From assembly GCF_010093085.1 (NCBI RefSeq), contig NZ_MSRC01000011.1, forward strand, positions 1 to 64,000: DNA of 64,000 bases. Direction: 5' to 3'. This stretch comes from Bacillus sp. SKDU12. Lineage in GTDB: Bacteria > Bacillota > Bacilli > Bacillales > Bacillaceae. Shown one piece after another: positions 10,032 to 18,345 of the stretch; the stretch's first letter is position 1, and every line of letters starts with the position of its first letter. The notes beneath the pieces are model-generated. The model ran no database searches. It saw only the letters and a list, made by a program, of their open reading frames with translations, and had not been told where the DNA came from. Position numbers and translations under genes: made by a program.

Positions 10032-10060
10032 AACCGGCCTGAAGATCAGGCCGGTTTTAT
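10032..10060 (+). terminator. Terminator of the hxlAB operon
   Basis: AACCGGCCTG (10032-10041) pairs perfectly with CAGGCCGGTT (10047-10056), followed by a T-rich tail. Confidence 0.88.
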
Positions 10061-10138
10061 TATTTTCTAAAATAAAACTTTAAACCTGAAAATCCGATAA
10101 ATAATATGATCTGCAAATCATAAAAAGGAGGAAATATA

Positions 10139-11860
10139 GTGATAAAACAACTAAAGCTTAAACTAGGAACAAAAATTCTATTCCTGGTTTTCGTGATTAT
10201 TCTTTTGTTTTCAATATCTGTCGGCACTGTGATGCTTAAGGAGATTACAGGCGGCATGAAACAAATGGCGACTGAAAAAGCGAAAGGTGATCTCGCTTTA
10301 AGCAGCACATATATTGATGATGTCGTTTCAGGGGACTGGCAGGTAAAAAACAATAAGCTTTATAAAGGCCAAACACAAATTAACGGAAATGAAGATATCG
10401 TTGATCTGCTTGGCGAAAAAACAGGCGATACTATAACTATTTTTCTACAGGATACTCGTGTTGCAACCAATGTCATGAAAAACGGCGAAAGAGCTGTCGG
10501 CACTCAAGCTTCTTCTGAAGTTACTGACGCTGTTTTAAAGAATGGAAAACAATTCTACGGACAAGCAGACGTGGCGGGTTCTTCTTATCAGACGGCATAC
10601 ATGCCTTTAAAAGATCAAAACGGGAATATTATCGGCATGCTGTATACTGGAGCCAATCAAAACATCTTAGCATCACTGACGCATTCTCTTTTCACTCAAT
10701 TCTCTATCGTTCTTGTTATTGTCATCATTGTATCAATTATCCTTGTTGTGCTTTTCACCAGAAGAATCAATAAACGGCTGAACACTTTAAAATCCGCCTT
10801 TGAAAGTGCCGGAGACGGAGATATGACAATCGAGGTGTCAGACAAATCCGGTGACGAGCTATCAGAACTCAGCGTCTATTACAATAAGATGAGAATGAAA
10901 TTGAATGATACCATTCAAACCGTACAGCACTCAGCCCTTCAGCTAGCGTCTGCCTCTCAGCAGCTCTCAGCGGGAGCAGAGGAAACAAATCAAGCTTCAG
11001 AAAAGATTACAGAAGCTGTACAACAGATAGCAAATGGAGCTCAGCATCAAATCACCCGAATTGAAAACAGCGAAAGCTCATTAAAACAAGCTTCAGCGGA
11101 CATCCGGCATATTTCTGCAAACACATCCGCTATCGCTGACAAAGGACAGCTGGCACAATCAAAAGCTGACATTGGGCAAAAGGAAATTTCAGATATACAG
11201 GCACAAATGGATGCGATTCACGATTCGATCGAGAAAAGCGGAGAAATCATACTCCAGCTGGAGGGCCGCTCTAAGCAAATTGAGGATATTTTGTCTGTTA
11301 TCACCCAAATTGCCGATCAGACAAACCTGCTTGCGCTGAATGCCGCGATTGAGGCTGCAAGAGCCGGTGAACACGGTAAAGGATTTGCAGTTGTTGCTGA
11401 TGAAGTACGTAAATTAGCGGAAGAATCTCAACGATCCGCGGGACAGATTTCAAAACTAATCACAGAAATACAAAAAGATATGAACCAATCTGCAAGATCT
11501 GTTGAGCATGTGAAAACAGAGGCTGCGGAAGGTGTCACCATGATCCAGCGCACCAGAGATGCATTTAAGGAAATTACAGCGGCAACAGGAGAAATCAGCG
11601 CTGAAATCAGTGACCTCTCAGCATCTGTATCAAACATTTCAGCCAGTACACACGACATAAATGAATCCTTTTCAGCCAATACAGCCGATATTAAAAGTTC
11701 TACTGAACATACCCGGCAGGCGGCTGCGTTAACAGAAGAGCAATTTGCTGCAATGGAAGAGATTACTGCAGCGTCTGAAACATTATCTCAATTAGCCGAG
11801 GAGCTTACTGGTATCATAAGCCAATTTAAAATGATTAATCAACCCGAAAACAGTCAATAA
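10139..11860 (+). CDS. tlpC: Methyl-accepting chemotaxis protein TlpC
   Basis: A 573-residue membrane chemoreceptor. It has one membrane segment near 12-35, an external sensor domain of ~150 residues that looks like a Cache-type fold, a second segment at 188-208, a HAMP linker to ~262 and the long coiled-coil signalling domain. The highly conserved hairpin tip that contacts CheA and CheW (around [18 protein letters not shown]) is near residues 391-410. The start is GTG at 10139 after AAAAAGGAGG. It stands alone between the hxlAB terminator and nucA. The ligand cannot be told from sequence. Confidence 0.95.
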   Translation: MIKQLKLKLGTKILFLVFVIILLFSISVGTVMLKEITGGMKQMATEKAKGDLALSSTYIDDVVSGDWQVKNNKLYKGQTQINGNEDIVDLLGEKTGDTITIFLQDTRVATNVMKNGERAVGTQASSEVTDAVLKNGKQFYGQADVAGSSYQTAYMPLKDQNGNIIGMLYTGANQNILASLTHSLFTQFSIVLVIVIIVSIILVVLFTRRINKRLNTLKSAFESAGDGDMTIEVSDKSGDELSELSVYYNKMRMKLNDTIQTVQHSALQLASASQQLSAGAEETNQASEKITEAVQQIANGAQHQITRIENSESSLKQASADIRHISANTSAIADKGQLAQSKADIGQKEISDIQAQMDAIHDSIEKSGEIILQLEGRSKQIEDILSVITQIADQTNLLALNAAIEAARAGEHGKGFAVVADEVRKLAEESQRSAGQISKLITEIQKDMNQSARSVEHVKTEAAEGVTMIQRTRDAFKEITAATGEISAEISDLSASVSNISASTHDINESFSANTADIKSSTEHTRQAAALTEEQFAAMEEITAASETLSQLAEELTGIISQFKMINQPENSQ

Positions 11861-11900
11861 CTTACTGTCAATATTGTAAATTGGCAAAGGTATTCTACTG

Positions 11901-11935
11901 AAAATTAATATTTCGATCTGCTAAAATTACAATTT
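11901..11935 (+). promoter_or_regulatory. Candidate ComK site upstream of nucA
   Basis: Two AT-boxes close to AAAA-N5-TTTT occur: AAAATTAATATTT (11901-11913) and AAAATTACAATTT (11923-11935), each with one mismatch and separated by 9 bp. ComK binds paired AT-boxes, and nucA-nin is a known late-competence operon, so this is its likely ComK site. AT-rich matches like this can occur by chance. Confidence 0.5.
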
Positions 11936-12044
11936 CAGCAAAAAACTGATCGTAAAACTAAAAATTTCATCCTTTACACCATATACTTTCTGGATTACCC
12001 TTGGAACAGCTTTAAGTTGCTAAAAGCGGGAGGTGAACAGCACG

Positions 12045-12482
12045 ATGAACATCATAAAAACAATACTTCTCGCCATCATCGTCATAGCAGCTGCAGCTGC
12101 CGGCCTGATAAAGGGAGACTTTTTCTCAACTGATCAAAAACCATCTCCAACGAAAGAGGATGACAAAACAATCGCTCTCCCTTCTGACCGTTATCCCGAA
12201 ACGGCCAAACACATTAAGGATGCGATTAATGAAGGACACTCAGATGTGTGCACCATTGACAGAGATGGAGCTGAGGAACGCCGTGAGCAATCATTAAAAG
12301 ACGTATCGCCAAAAACAGGGTATGACAGGGATGAATGGCCAATGGCCATGTGCAAAGAAGGCGGTGAAGGGGCTTCTGTAGAATATATTTCTCCCGCTGA
12401 CAACCGCGGTGCAGGCTCTTGGGTTGGTCATCAGCTTACCGATTATCCAGACGGCACAAAAGTTTTATTCACGATTCAATAA
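12045..12482 (+). CDS. nucA: Competence DNA-entry nuclease NucA
   Basis: Membrane-anchored endonuclease that cuts surface-bound DNA during transformation, making the ends used for uptake. It has 145 residues, one N-terminal membrane anchor (about 5-23) and then a NucA/NucB-family nuclease domain with the conserved block [13 protein letters not shown] near residue 72 and [20 protein letters not shown] further on. The ATG at 12045 follows GGGAGG by 11 bases; the GTG at 12033 overlaps the Shine-Dalgarno itself. nin follows 22 bp later. Confidence 0.95.
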   Translation: MNIIKTILLAIIVIAAAAAGLIKGDFFSTDQKPSPTKEDDKTIALPSDRYPETAKHIKDAINEGHSDVCTIDRDGAEERREQSLKDVSPKTGYDRDEWPMAMCKEGGEGASVEYISPADNRGAGSWVGHQLTDYPDGTKVLFTIQ

Positions 12483-12504
12483 ATAATAGAGGAGGAACAG
12501 CACA

Positions 12505-12903
12505 TTGATCAAGTCATGGAAACCGCAAGAACTGTCGATTTCATATCATCAATTTACTGTATTTCAAAAGGGTTCTGCACCTCCTGTTATGGATTGGACT
12601 GACGAAGCGATCGAAAAAGGATTTGCGGCGGCGGACGGAGCGATTTCTTTTGAAGCACAGAGAAATACAAAGGCTTTTATTCTTGTGCGCCTAAACAGTT
12701 TAGAAACCGTAAACTCCTGCGAAAAGAAAGTGACTGTTCCTTTTCAGGTCACAGAAAACGGAATTGAAATTGAAAGCATCATGTCTAAAAGGCTGGCCTA
12801 TGACCTTCCGAAGGGAGACTATCAATTGACATGCTGGACTGTGCCGGCTGAAATGTCAGACCTTCACGCAGACACTTATATTATTGATGCTGTTTCTGTG
12901 TAA
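12505..12903 (+). CDS. nin: Nin, inhibitor of NucA
   Basis: A 132-residue cytosolic protein known to bind and inhibit NucA, protecting the cell from its own competence nuclease. The start is TTG at 12505, 8 bases after GAGGAGGA; no ATG is available in frame near the ribosome site. It has no signal peptide or membrane segment. It lies directly behind nucA in one operon and is followed by a strong terminator. Function is assigned from the family and the neighbour. Confidence 0.94.
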   Translation: MIKSWKPQELSISYHQFTVFQKGSAPPVMDWTDEAIEKGFAAADGAISFEAQRNTKAFILVRLNSLETVNSCEKKVTVPFQVTENGIEIESIMSKRLAYDLPKGDYQLTCWTVPAEMSDLHADTYIIDAVSV

Positions 12904-12907
12904 TGAT

Positions 12908-12944
12908 AATGTCCCTGAGAGTATGACTCTCTCAGGGACATTTC
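12908..12944 (+). terminator. Terminator of nucA-nin
   Basis: A 14-bp perfect stem, AATGTCCCTGAGAG (12908-12921) with its complement at 12928-12941. The T tract is short. Confidence 0.85.
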
Positions 12945-13052
12945 ATAAACTTTCCCCATTCGTCTTCATTACATCCGGATACCTAAAACGTTTTAAATGA
13001 TTCATCGATATTTTTTTAAAAAATTCACTTACAAAACTGGCATTATACCCTA

Positions 13053-13082
13053 TAAAAAAGCACCCAATTCCTGTTGGATGCT
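13053..13082 (-). terminator. Terminator of yckD
   Basis: On the minus strand AGCATCCAA (13082-13074) pairs with TTGGGTGCT (13067-13059) with one G-T pair, followed by six T residues. It touches the yckD stop codon. Confidence 0.8.
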
Positions 13083-13402
13083 TACCGTTGATGTGTATGA
13101 GGATGAGGCTTTGGTACAAAGCCGTTTTGTTTCATCATGTCAAAGTGTTTGTCCATGTGATCTTTGATGTGTTCTCCTCTTTCTTTTGGCAGAACACCGT
13201 ATTGAACATACTTTGAAATTACATCTTTACGCTTTTTTAGTATCTCTGCTTCCAGCTGTTCAATTTCCTTCTTTTGCTGATCTGTCAATGTGACATTTGC
13301 GGGAGGCTGCTGCTGTTTGTCAGCGGCTTCAGCTGCGCCGGCCAGAGATATGAGTGTCGCGGCAATGAATATTGTGATGATATTGAGTTTTATTTTCTCC
13401 AT
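13082..13402 (-). CDS. yckD: YckD, small exported protein (DUF2680 type)
   Basis: A 106-residue protein of unknown function. It has an N-terminal signal peptide (ending near AEA at about residue 25), then a charged, mostly helical mature part with a DQQKKEIEQLEAEILKKRK helix and a His- and Pro-rich tail. The start at 13402 follows a GGAGGAAT site and leaves a clean signal peptide; the longer frame from 13486 does not. It lies 84 bp behind yckC. In strain 168 bglC sits between this gene and nin; it is absent here. Confidence 0.82.
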   Translation of the reverse strand: MEKIKLNIITIFIAATLISLAGAAEAADKQQQPPANVTLTDQQKKEIEQLEAEILKKRKDVISKYVQYGVLPKERGEHIKDHMDKHFDMMKQNGFVPKPHPHTHQR

Positions 13403-13485
13403 CCAATTTATTCCTCCAATCGTATTTTTTATAGGGTTTGCTGCCGCGCTTTTTTTATACATGCAAAATAAAAAGAGCGAAACCA

Positions 13486-13941
13486 TTATTCGCTCTTTCT
13501 AATCTGTTCGTCAGTATAAAGTTCTTCTTCACCAGGAGACGCGTAAGTGACATACGTTCCCGCGATTAAATCATGCAGTGTCCGTTTGTCATCTCGAACG
13601 CCAATCATAATCAGGCTGGCGATCAAGCCGAGTCCAAAGGTTATAGTGTATACCAGACCGGCAACAATAACCCGCAAAAACATTGTTAATAGATTAACCT
13701 GCGTCCCATCTTTTTTTACGATTCTGATTCCGCAGATTCTTTTTCCGATAAGATAGCCCTGCCAAAATACCGGCAGCACCATAGAGTACAGCAGGACAAT
13801 CAGACTGATGAACATACTGTCGTTTGGGTCTTTTCCTGTAATCACCCAATAGATCAGCAAAAGAGGCACCGAGACAATAATGTAATCTAGCAATGAAGCT
13901 CCCAGTCTAATCCAAAATCCAGCTGGTTTGTAAATATTCAT
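13486..13941 (-). CDS. yckC: YckC, RDD-family membrane protein
   Basis: A 151-residue membrane protein with about three to four hydrophobic segments (near 18-38, 42-62 and 88-112). The RDD-family marks are GFWIRLGASLLDYII near the start and GKRICGIRIVKKDG in the middle. The family has no settled function; some members have been linked to ion or solute transport. The start at 13941 follows GGGGGAG. It lies 12 bp behind the alcohol dehydrogenase gene, so both are probably in one transcript here. Confidence 0.85.
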   Translation of the reverse strand: MNIYKPAGFWIRLGASLLDYIIVSVPLLLIYWVITGKDPNDSMFISLIVLLYSMVLPVFWQGYLIGKRICGIRIVKKDGTQVNLLTMFLRVIVAGLVYTITFGLGLIASLIMIGVRDDKRTLHDLIAGTYVTYASPGEEELYTDEQIRKSE

Positions 13942-13953
13942 GTGACTCCCCCA

Positions 13954-15090
13954 TTATGGTTTCAGTATTGCTTTGATGTTTCCATCTTTTTTCTTATCAA
14001 ATATATCATATGCTTTAGGGGCGTCTGCAAGACTTAATTTATGCGTAATGATATCTGTTGGATCGATTTCTTGCTTTTTCACCATTTCATACAGCATCGG
14101 CATGAGATGGATGACTGGCGCCTGCCCCATTTTAATAGATATATTTCTTGTGAAGAAATCACCGACCGGAAAGCCGTCCGCTTGAGAAATATAGGCCCCT
14201 GTCAGCTGAACTGTGCCAAACTTTCGGACGGATTCAGCAGCGGTCAGGATCGGGCTGATTGTTCCAAACTGATTTGGCTTTTTAGACATATCTTCTTTAG
14301 AAAGCGGCGTTCCGTCCATTCCCACGCAATCAATGACAACGTCTGCTCCGCCATTTGTTTCATTATAAAGAAGCTTCCCGATTTCATCATGCTCTGTAAA
14401 ATTAAATGTCTCTACCCCGTTTGTCCGTTTTGAGTGCTCAAGCCGATGCGGCACTTGGTCAACGGAGATGACACGTTTTGCACCCTTCATCCAAGCAAAT
14501 TTTTGCGCCATCAATCCAATTGGTCCTGCTCCTAAAATTAAGACGGTATCACCTTTTTTCACACCGCTGTGCTCCACGCTCCAATACGCGGTCGGCATGA
14601 CATCGGATAAAAATAATACTTGTTCATCCTCAAGCTCGCTGTCTGCCGGAATTTTAAAAGAAGAAAAGTCAGCGTATGGGACACGGAGGTATTCCGCCTG
14701 TCCACCTGGAAAATTGCCGTTAAATTCGGAGAATCCAAATAAGCCGCCTGCATCTGTATGCGGATTAGGGTTTGATTCATCACATTGGCTTTCCATCTGA
14801 TGCTTGCAATAGAAGCATTCACCACAGCCAATGTTAAACGGAATGACAACACGATCGCCCTTTTTTAACGTTTTGACATCGTTTCCGACTTCTTCTACGA
14901 TCCCCATTGGTTCATGCCCGATGATATAATCCGGAGCCGCTGGAATTCCGTTTTTATATAGATGAAGATCGGAGCCGCAAATTCCTGTTGCGGTAATACG
15001 AATAATGGCGTCCTTCGCATCCTGAATCCCAGGGTCTGCTACGTTCTTCACTTCAACATGCTCTTTTCCTTGATATGTCAGTGCTTTCAT
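13954..15090 (-). CDS. Zinc-dependent alcohol dehydrogenase, AdhB/formaldehyde dehydrogenase-like
   Basis: A 378-residue medium-chain dehydrogenase acting with NAD(P) on an unknown alcohol or aldehyde. The catalytic zinc ligands C38 and H59-E60 are present, and so are all four structural-zinc cysteines (C89, C92, C95, C103). The Rossmann motif GAGPIGL follows near 186. The C-terminal part with long insertions resembles the glutathione-independent formaldehyde dehydrogenase group, and it looks like a paralogue of B. subtilis AdhB. The start at 15090 follows AAAGGAG. I do not recall this gene at this place in strain 168, where yckC and yckB are neighbours, so it is probably accessory. hxlAB nearby handles formaldehyde; a link is only a guess. 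Confidence 0.88.
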   Translation of the reverse strand: MKALTYQGKEHVEVKNVADPGIQDAKDAIIRITATGICGSDLHLYKNGIPAAPDYIIGHEPMGIVEEVGNDVKTLKKGDRVVIPFNIGCGECFYCKHQMESQCDESNPNPHTDAGGLFGFSEFNGNFPGGQAEYLRVPYADFSSFKIPADSELEDEQVLFLSDVMPTAYWSVEHSGVKKGDTVLILGAGPIGLMAQKFAWMKGAKRVISVDQVPHRLEHSKRTNGVETFNFTEHDEIGKLLYNETNGGADVVIDCVGMDGTPLSKEDMSKKPNQFGTISPILTAAESVRKFGTVQLTGAYISQADGFPVGDFFTRNISIKMGQAPVIHLMPMLYEMVKKQEIDPTDIITHKLSLADAPKAYDIFDKKKDGNIKAILKP

Positions 15091-15258
15091 GCTTGTACAA
15101 CTCCTTTTTTATCACTGGTTCCCTTTGCAGCTGCTTTTAAACGTTTCACACGTTTTTGTATACACAATTCTAACTTTTTGAAAACGCCATCAACATGTTG
15201 CAACCCATTATGTTCAATGCTATCTTTTTAGTTGATTAACAGATTGGGGGAAACATAG

Positions 15259-16107
15259 GTGAAATCATTCAAAGCCGTCATTTTCAGCTTTACAATGGCT
15301 TTCTTTCTTATATTGGCGGCCTGTTCCGGCAAAAATGAAGCCGAAAATACAGGCTGGGAGCAGATCAAAGAAAAAGGGAAAATTGTTGTTGCTACATCAG
15401 GCACGCTTTATCCCACGTCTTTTCACGATACCGATTCTGGTTCTGATAAGCTGACAGGCTACGAGGTTGAGGTCGTTCGTGAAGCGGCAAAACGTCTTGG
15501 GCTGAAGGTTGAGTTCAAGGAGATGGGTATTGACGGGATGCTGACAGCGGTGAATAGCGGCCAGGTTGATGCAGCCGCAAATGACATCGATGTCACGAAA
15601 GACCGTGAGAAGAAGTTCGCGTTCTCTACTCCATATAAATATTCATACGGCACAGCTATCGTCAGAAAAGACGATTTATCTGGGATTAAAACGTTTACGG
15701 ATTTAAAGGGAAAGAAAGCGGCTGGCGCAGCTACGACAGTCTACATGGATGTCGCAAGAAAATACGGTGCCAAAGAAGTGATTTATGATAATGCGACCAA
15801 CGAGCAGTATTTAAAAGATGTCGCCAACGGACGCACTGATATCATTTTGAATGACTATTACCTGCAGACGCTTGCGCTCGCAGCGTTCCCGGATCTCAAC
15901 ATTACGATCCATCCTGACATCAAATACATGCCGAACAAACAGGCGCTTGTTATGAAAAAAAGCAATGCGGCACTTCAGAAAAAGATGAACGAAACGCTGA
16001 AAGAGATGAGCAAGGATGGCACTTTGGCTAAGCTGTCGAAGCAGTTTTTCAATAAAGCAGATGTATCAAAGAAACTGGATACCGACGTTCAAGACGTTGA
16101 TTTGTAA
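15259..16107 (+). CDS. yckB: YckB, amino-acid ABC transporter binding lipoprotein
   Basis: A 282-residue family-3 solute-binding protein. The lipobox L19-A-A-C22 means it is lipid-anchored to the outer face of the membrane. The mature domain has the family's KGKIVVATSGTLYPTSF start and the DAAANDIDVTKDRE stretch that binds polar amino acids. The start is GTG at 15259 after GGGGG. The permease gene yckA follows after 9 bp. No ATPase gene is near. Confidence 0.92.
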   Translation: MKSFKAVIFSFTMAFFLILAACSGKNEAENTGWEQIKEKGKIVVATSGTLYPTSFHDTDSGSDKLTGYEVEVVREAAKRLGLKVEFKEMGIDGMLTAVNSGQVDAAANDIDVTKDREKKFAFSTPYKYSYGTAIVRKDDLSGIKTFTDLKGKKAAGAATTVYMDVARKYGAKEVIYDNATNEQYLKDVANGRTDIILNDYYLQTLALAAFPDLNITIHPDIKYMPNKQALVMKKSNAALQKKMNETLKEMSKDGTLAKLSKQFFNKADVSKKLDTDVQDVDL

Positions 16108-16116
16108 TCGGACGCC

Positions 16117-16797
16117 ATGATCAATAGCATTCAGTGGGAATATATTTTCAATACAAAGCTGGCCATTGAATCGTTTCCTTATGTCATTAAAGGCATTGGG
16201 TACACACTGCTCATCTCTTTTGTAAGCATGTTTGCCGGAATGGTGCTCGGCCTGTTCCTATCACTCGCCAGAATGTCTCAGCTTGCCTTGTTAAGGTGGC
16301 CGGCGAAGCTCTATATTTCCTTTATGCGAGGCGTTCCGATTTTGGTGATCTTGTTTATCCTTTATTTCGGATTTCCTTATATCGGCATTGAATTTTCCGC
16401 TGTCACAGCAGCTTTGCTTGGCTTTAGCTTTAACAGTGCCGCCTATATTGCGGAAATTAACCGTTCAGCTATTTCATCCGTTGACAAAGGACAATGGGAA
16501 GCCGCATCATCTCTCGGCCTTTCCTATTGGCAGACGATGAAGGGCATTATTTTGCCGCAATCAATCCGTATTGCCCTGCCGCCCCTTGCCAATGTATTGC
16601 TCGACTTAATCAAAGCGTCCTCTCTCGCTGCGATGATTACAGTGCCGGAATTGCTCCAACACGCAAAAATCATCGGCGGCAGAGAGTTTGATTACATGAC
16701 CATGTATATTCTGACCGCTCTCATTTATTGGGCCATTTGCTCAGCAGCGGCCGCTATTCAGAATATCCTTGAGAAAAAATACGCTCATTATGTTTAA
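16117..16797 (+). CDS. yckA: YckA, amino-acid ABC transporter permease
   Basis: A 226-residue His/Glu/Gln/Arg-type permease with five or so membrane segments. The EAA loop that docks the ATPase (EAASSLGLSYWQTMKGIILP) is intact near residue 127. It is co-transcribed with yckB. Because the operon ends at the terminator just downstream, the ATPase must be encoded elsewhere. The substrate is probably a polar amino acid and is not known. Confidence 0.92.
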   Translation: MINSIQWEYIFNTKLAIESFPYVIKGIGYTLLISFVSMFAGMVLGLFLSLARMSQLALLRWPAKLYISFMRGVPILVILFILYFGFPYIGIEFSAVTAALLGFSFNSAAYIAEINRSAISSVDKGQWEAASSLGLSYWQTMKGIILPQSIRIALPPLANVLLDLIKASSLAAMITVPELLQHAKIIGGREFDYMTMYILTALIYWAICSAAAAIQNILEKKYAHYV

Positions 16798-16814
16798 ACA
16801 AACGTTTCATTAAT

Positions 16815-16845
16815 AAAAGCCGCTCCGCAGGGGACGGCTTTTTTC
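16815..16845 (+). terminator. Terminator of yckBA
   Basis: AAAGCCG and CGGCTTT arms with a GC-rich inner part, followed by a T run ending near 16845. It is fairly symmetrical. The ~115 bp from here to nasA shows nothing I recognise. Confidence 0.8.
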
Positions 16846-16959
16846 TATTGATTCAGCTTCATCCCCACAATGCGCGCTAGGCTTGTTCGCAATAGAATAT
16901 GCCAGACGCACCAGATAATTCTTAGAAGCGAACAGTTTTTTGGTTCACCATTTTAAAAC

Positions 16960-18165
16960 CTAAACATCAGCCGGGCTGCTTTCTGCTCTCAAGCTTTTTT
17001 TCCAGTAAAAGCTTGCGGCAAGCACGAGCGCAAACGCCAGCAGCGCGATACAGGCAAACGTGATAAAACCGATTGCATATGTGCCTGTCATCTGTTTTAG
17101 CGATCCTAAAATGTTTGGCAGGAAAAAACCTCCAATACCGCCGGCTGCGCCGACGATTCCCGTCACCATGCCGATTTCTTTGCGAAAGCGCTGCGGGACG
17201 AGCTGGAATACGGCTCCATTCCCCATTCCGAGTCCCATCATTCCGACAAATAAAAGAACAATGACCATTGAGAGAGATGGCAGGCTGCTGACCCCGGCCA
17301 TACAGAGGGTCACGATGATAAATAAGACAGAAAGAACTTTCGTGCCGCCCACAAGATCTGAAATCCAGCCCCCGACAGGCCGGAAAAAGCTTCCCGCTGC
17401 CACACATAATGTAACGAAATCACCCGCGTGAATTTTTGACAGCTGGTATTGATCGACAAAGAAAATAGATAAAAAGCTTGATAGCCCGACAAACCCGCCG
17501 AATGTGACGCTGTACAGCAGGCAGAAAAACCATGTTTCCTTTTGCCTGAACACATGCAGATAGTTTTTAAGCGGCTGCGGCGCCAGCTGTGCAGGAGAAT
17601 CCTTTGCCATAGATAGAAAAAGAACAAAGACGATCAGTAAAGGAATAAGCGCAAATCCCATGACGATATGCCAGCCGAACTGCTCGGCGAGACGCGGGCC
17701 AAACAGGGTTGCAAACAACGTACCGCTGTTTCCCGCACCAGCGATCCCCATCGCCAGCCCTTGCAAATGAGGCGGATACCACCGGCTTGCCATAGGCAGT
17801 GCTACAGCAAAGCTTGCCCCCGCCACGCCAAGCAGAATCCCGATGGCATAAAGCTCAGGCAACGAACGGCCGCCAAATGTCCCCCACAGCAGCGGAATCA
17901 TTGTCACCAGCATTCCGATTACTGCCGTTTTTTTCGGTCCGATTCTGTCTGTTAACACACCTAAAATGATTCGAAATACAGATCCTGATAAAATCGGCAC
18001 AGCTACGACAAGCCCTTTCTCAAAAGGAGACAGGCCAAAATCCTGAGAAATATAAACACCCAGCGCTCCAAGCATAACCCATATCATAAAACTCACATCA
18101 AAGTATAAAAAGGAACAAAACAAAGTGAGTGGATGTCCGCTGGTTTTCAGTTCCGATAGCTTCAT
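16960..18165 (-). CDS. nasA: Nitrate transporter NasA
   Basis: A 401-residue major facilitator protein of the NarK/NasA nitrate-nitrite porter family with twelve membrane segments. It imports nitrate for assimilation. The first loop shows the MFS signature [11 protein letters not shown] near residue 68, and the nitrate-signature-like glycine-rich segment [23 protein letters not shown] lies near 141. The start at 18165 follows GGGGAA. It is divergent from nasB and shares the TnrA box between them. Confidence 0.95.
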   Translation of the reverse strand: MKLSELKTSGHPLTLFCSFLYFDVSFMIWVMLGALGVYISQDFGLSPFEKGLVVAVPILSGSVFRIILGVLTDRIGPKKTAVIGMLVTMIPLLWGTFGGRSLPELYAIGILLGVAGASFAVALPMASRWYPPHLQGLAMGIAGAGNSGTLFATLFGPRLAEQFGWHIVMGFALIPLLIVFVLFLSMAKDSPAQLAPQPLKNYLHVFRQKETWFFCLLYSVTFGGFVGLSSFLSIFFVDQYQLSKIHAGDFVTLCVAAGSFFRPVGGWISDLVGGTKVLSVLFIIVTLCMAGVSSLPSLSMVIVLLFVGMMGLGMGNGAVFQLVPQRFRKEIGMVTGIVGAAGGIGGFFLPNILGSLKQMTGTYAIGFITFACIALLAFALVLAASFYWKKSLRAESSPADV

Positions 18166-18247
18166 AAGATTCCCCTTTCTTGGCTCTCGATTATTTTAAA
18201 TTTTCTGAATTAAGGATATATGACCATTTTTTTCTGGAAAAGACATG

Positions 18248-18264
18248 TGTCAGTTTTTATGACA
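18248..18264. promoter_or_regulatory. TnrA box between nasA and nasBC
   Basis: TGTCAGTTTTTATGACA is a perfect match to the TnrA consensus TGTNA-N7-TNACA. TnrA activates the nas genes during nitrogen limitation. Its position between divergent nasA and nasB lets one site serve both. Confidence 0.9.
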
Positions 18265-18345
18265 CGTTTAATGCGTTAACAATGCATTGTGACATAATTT
18301 TTGATAAGAGAACACTTACATGCTGCGTCAAAGGAGGTCTGGTAC

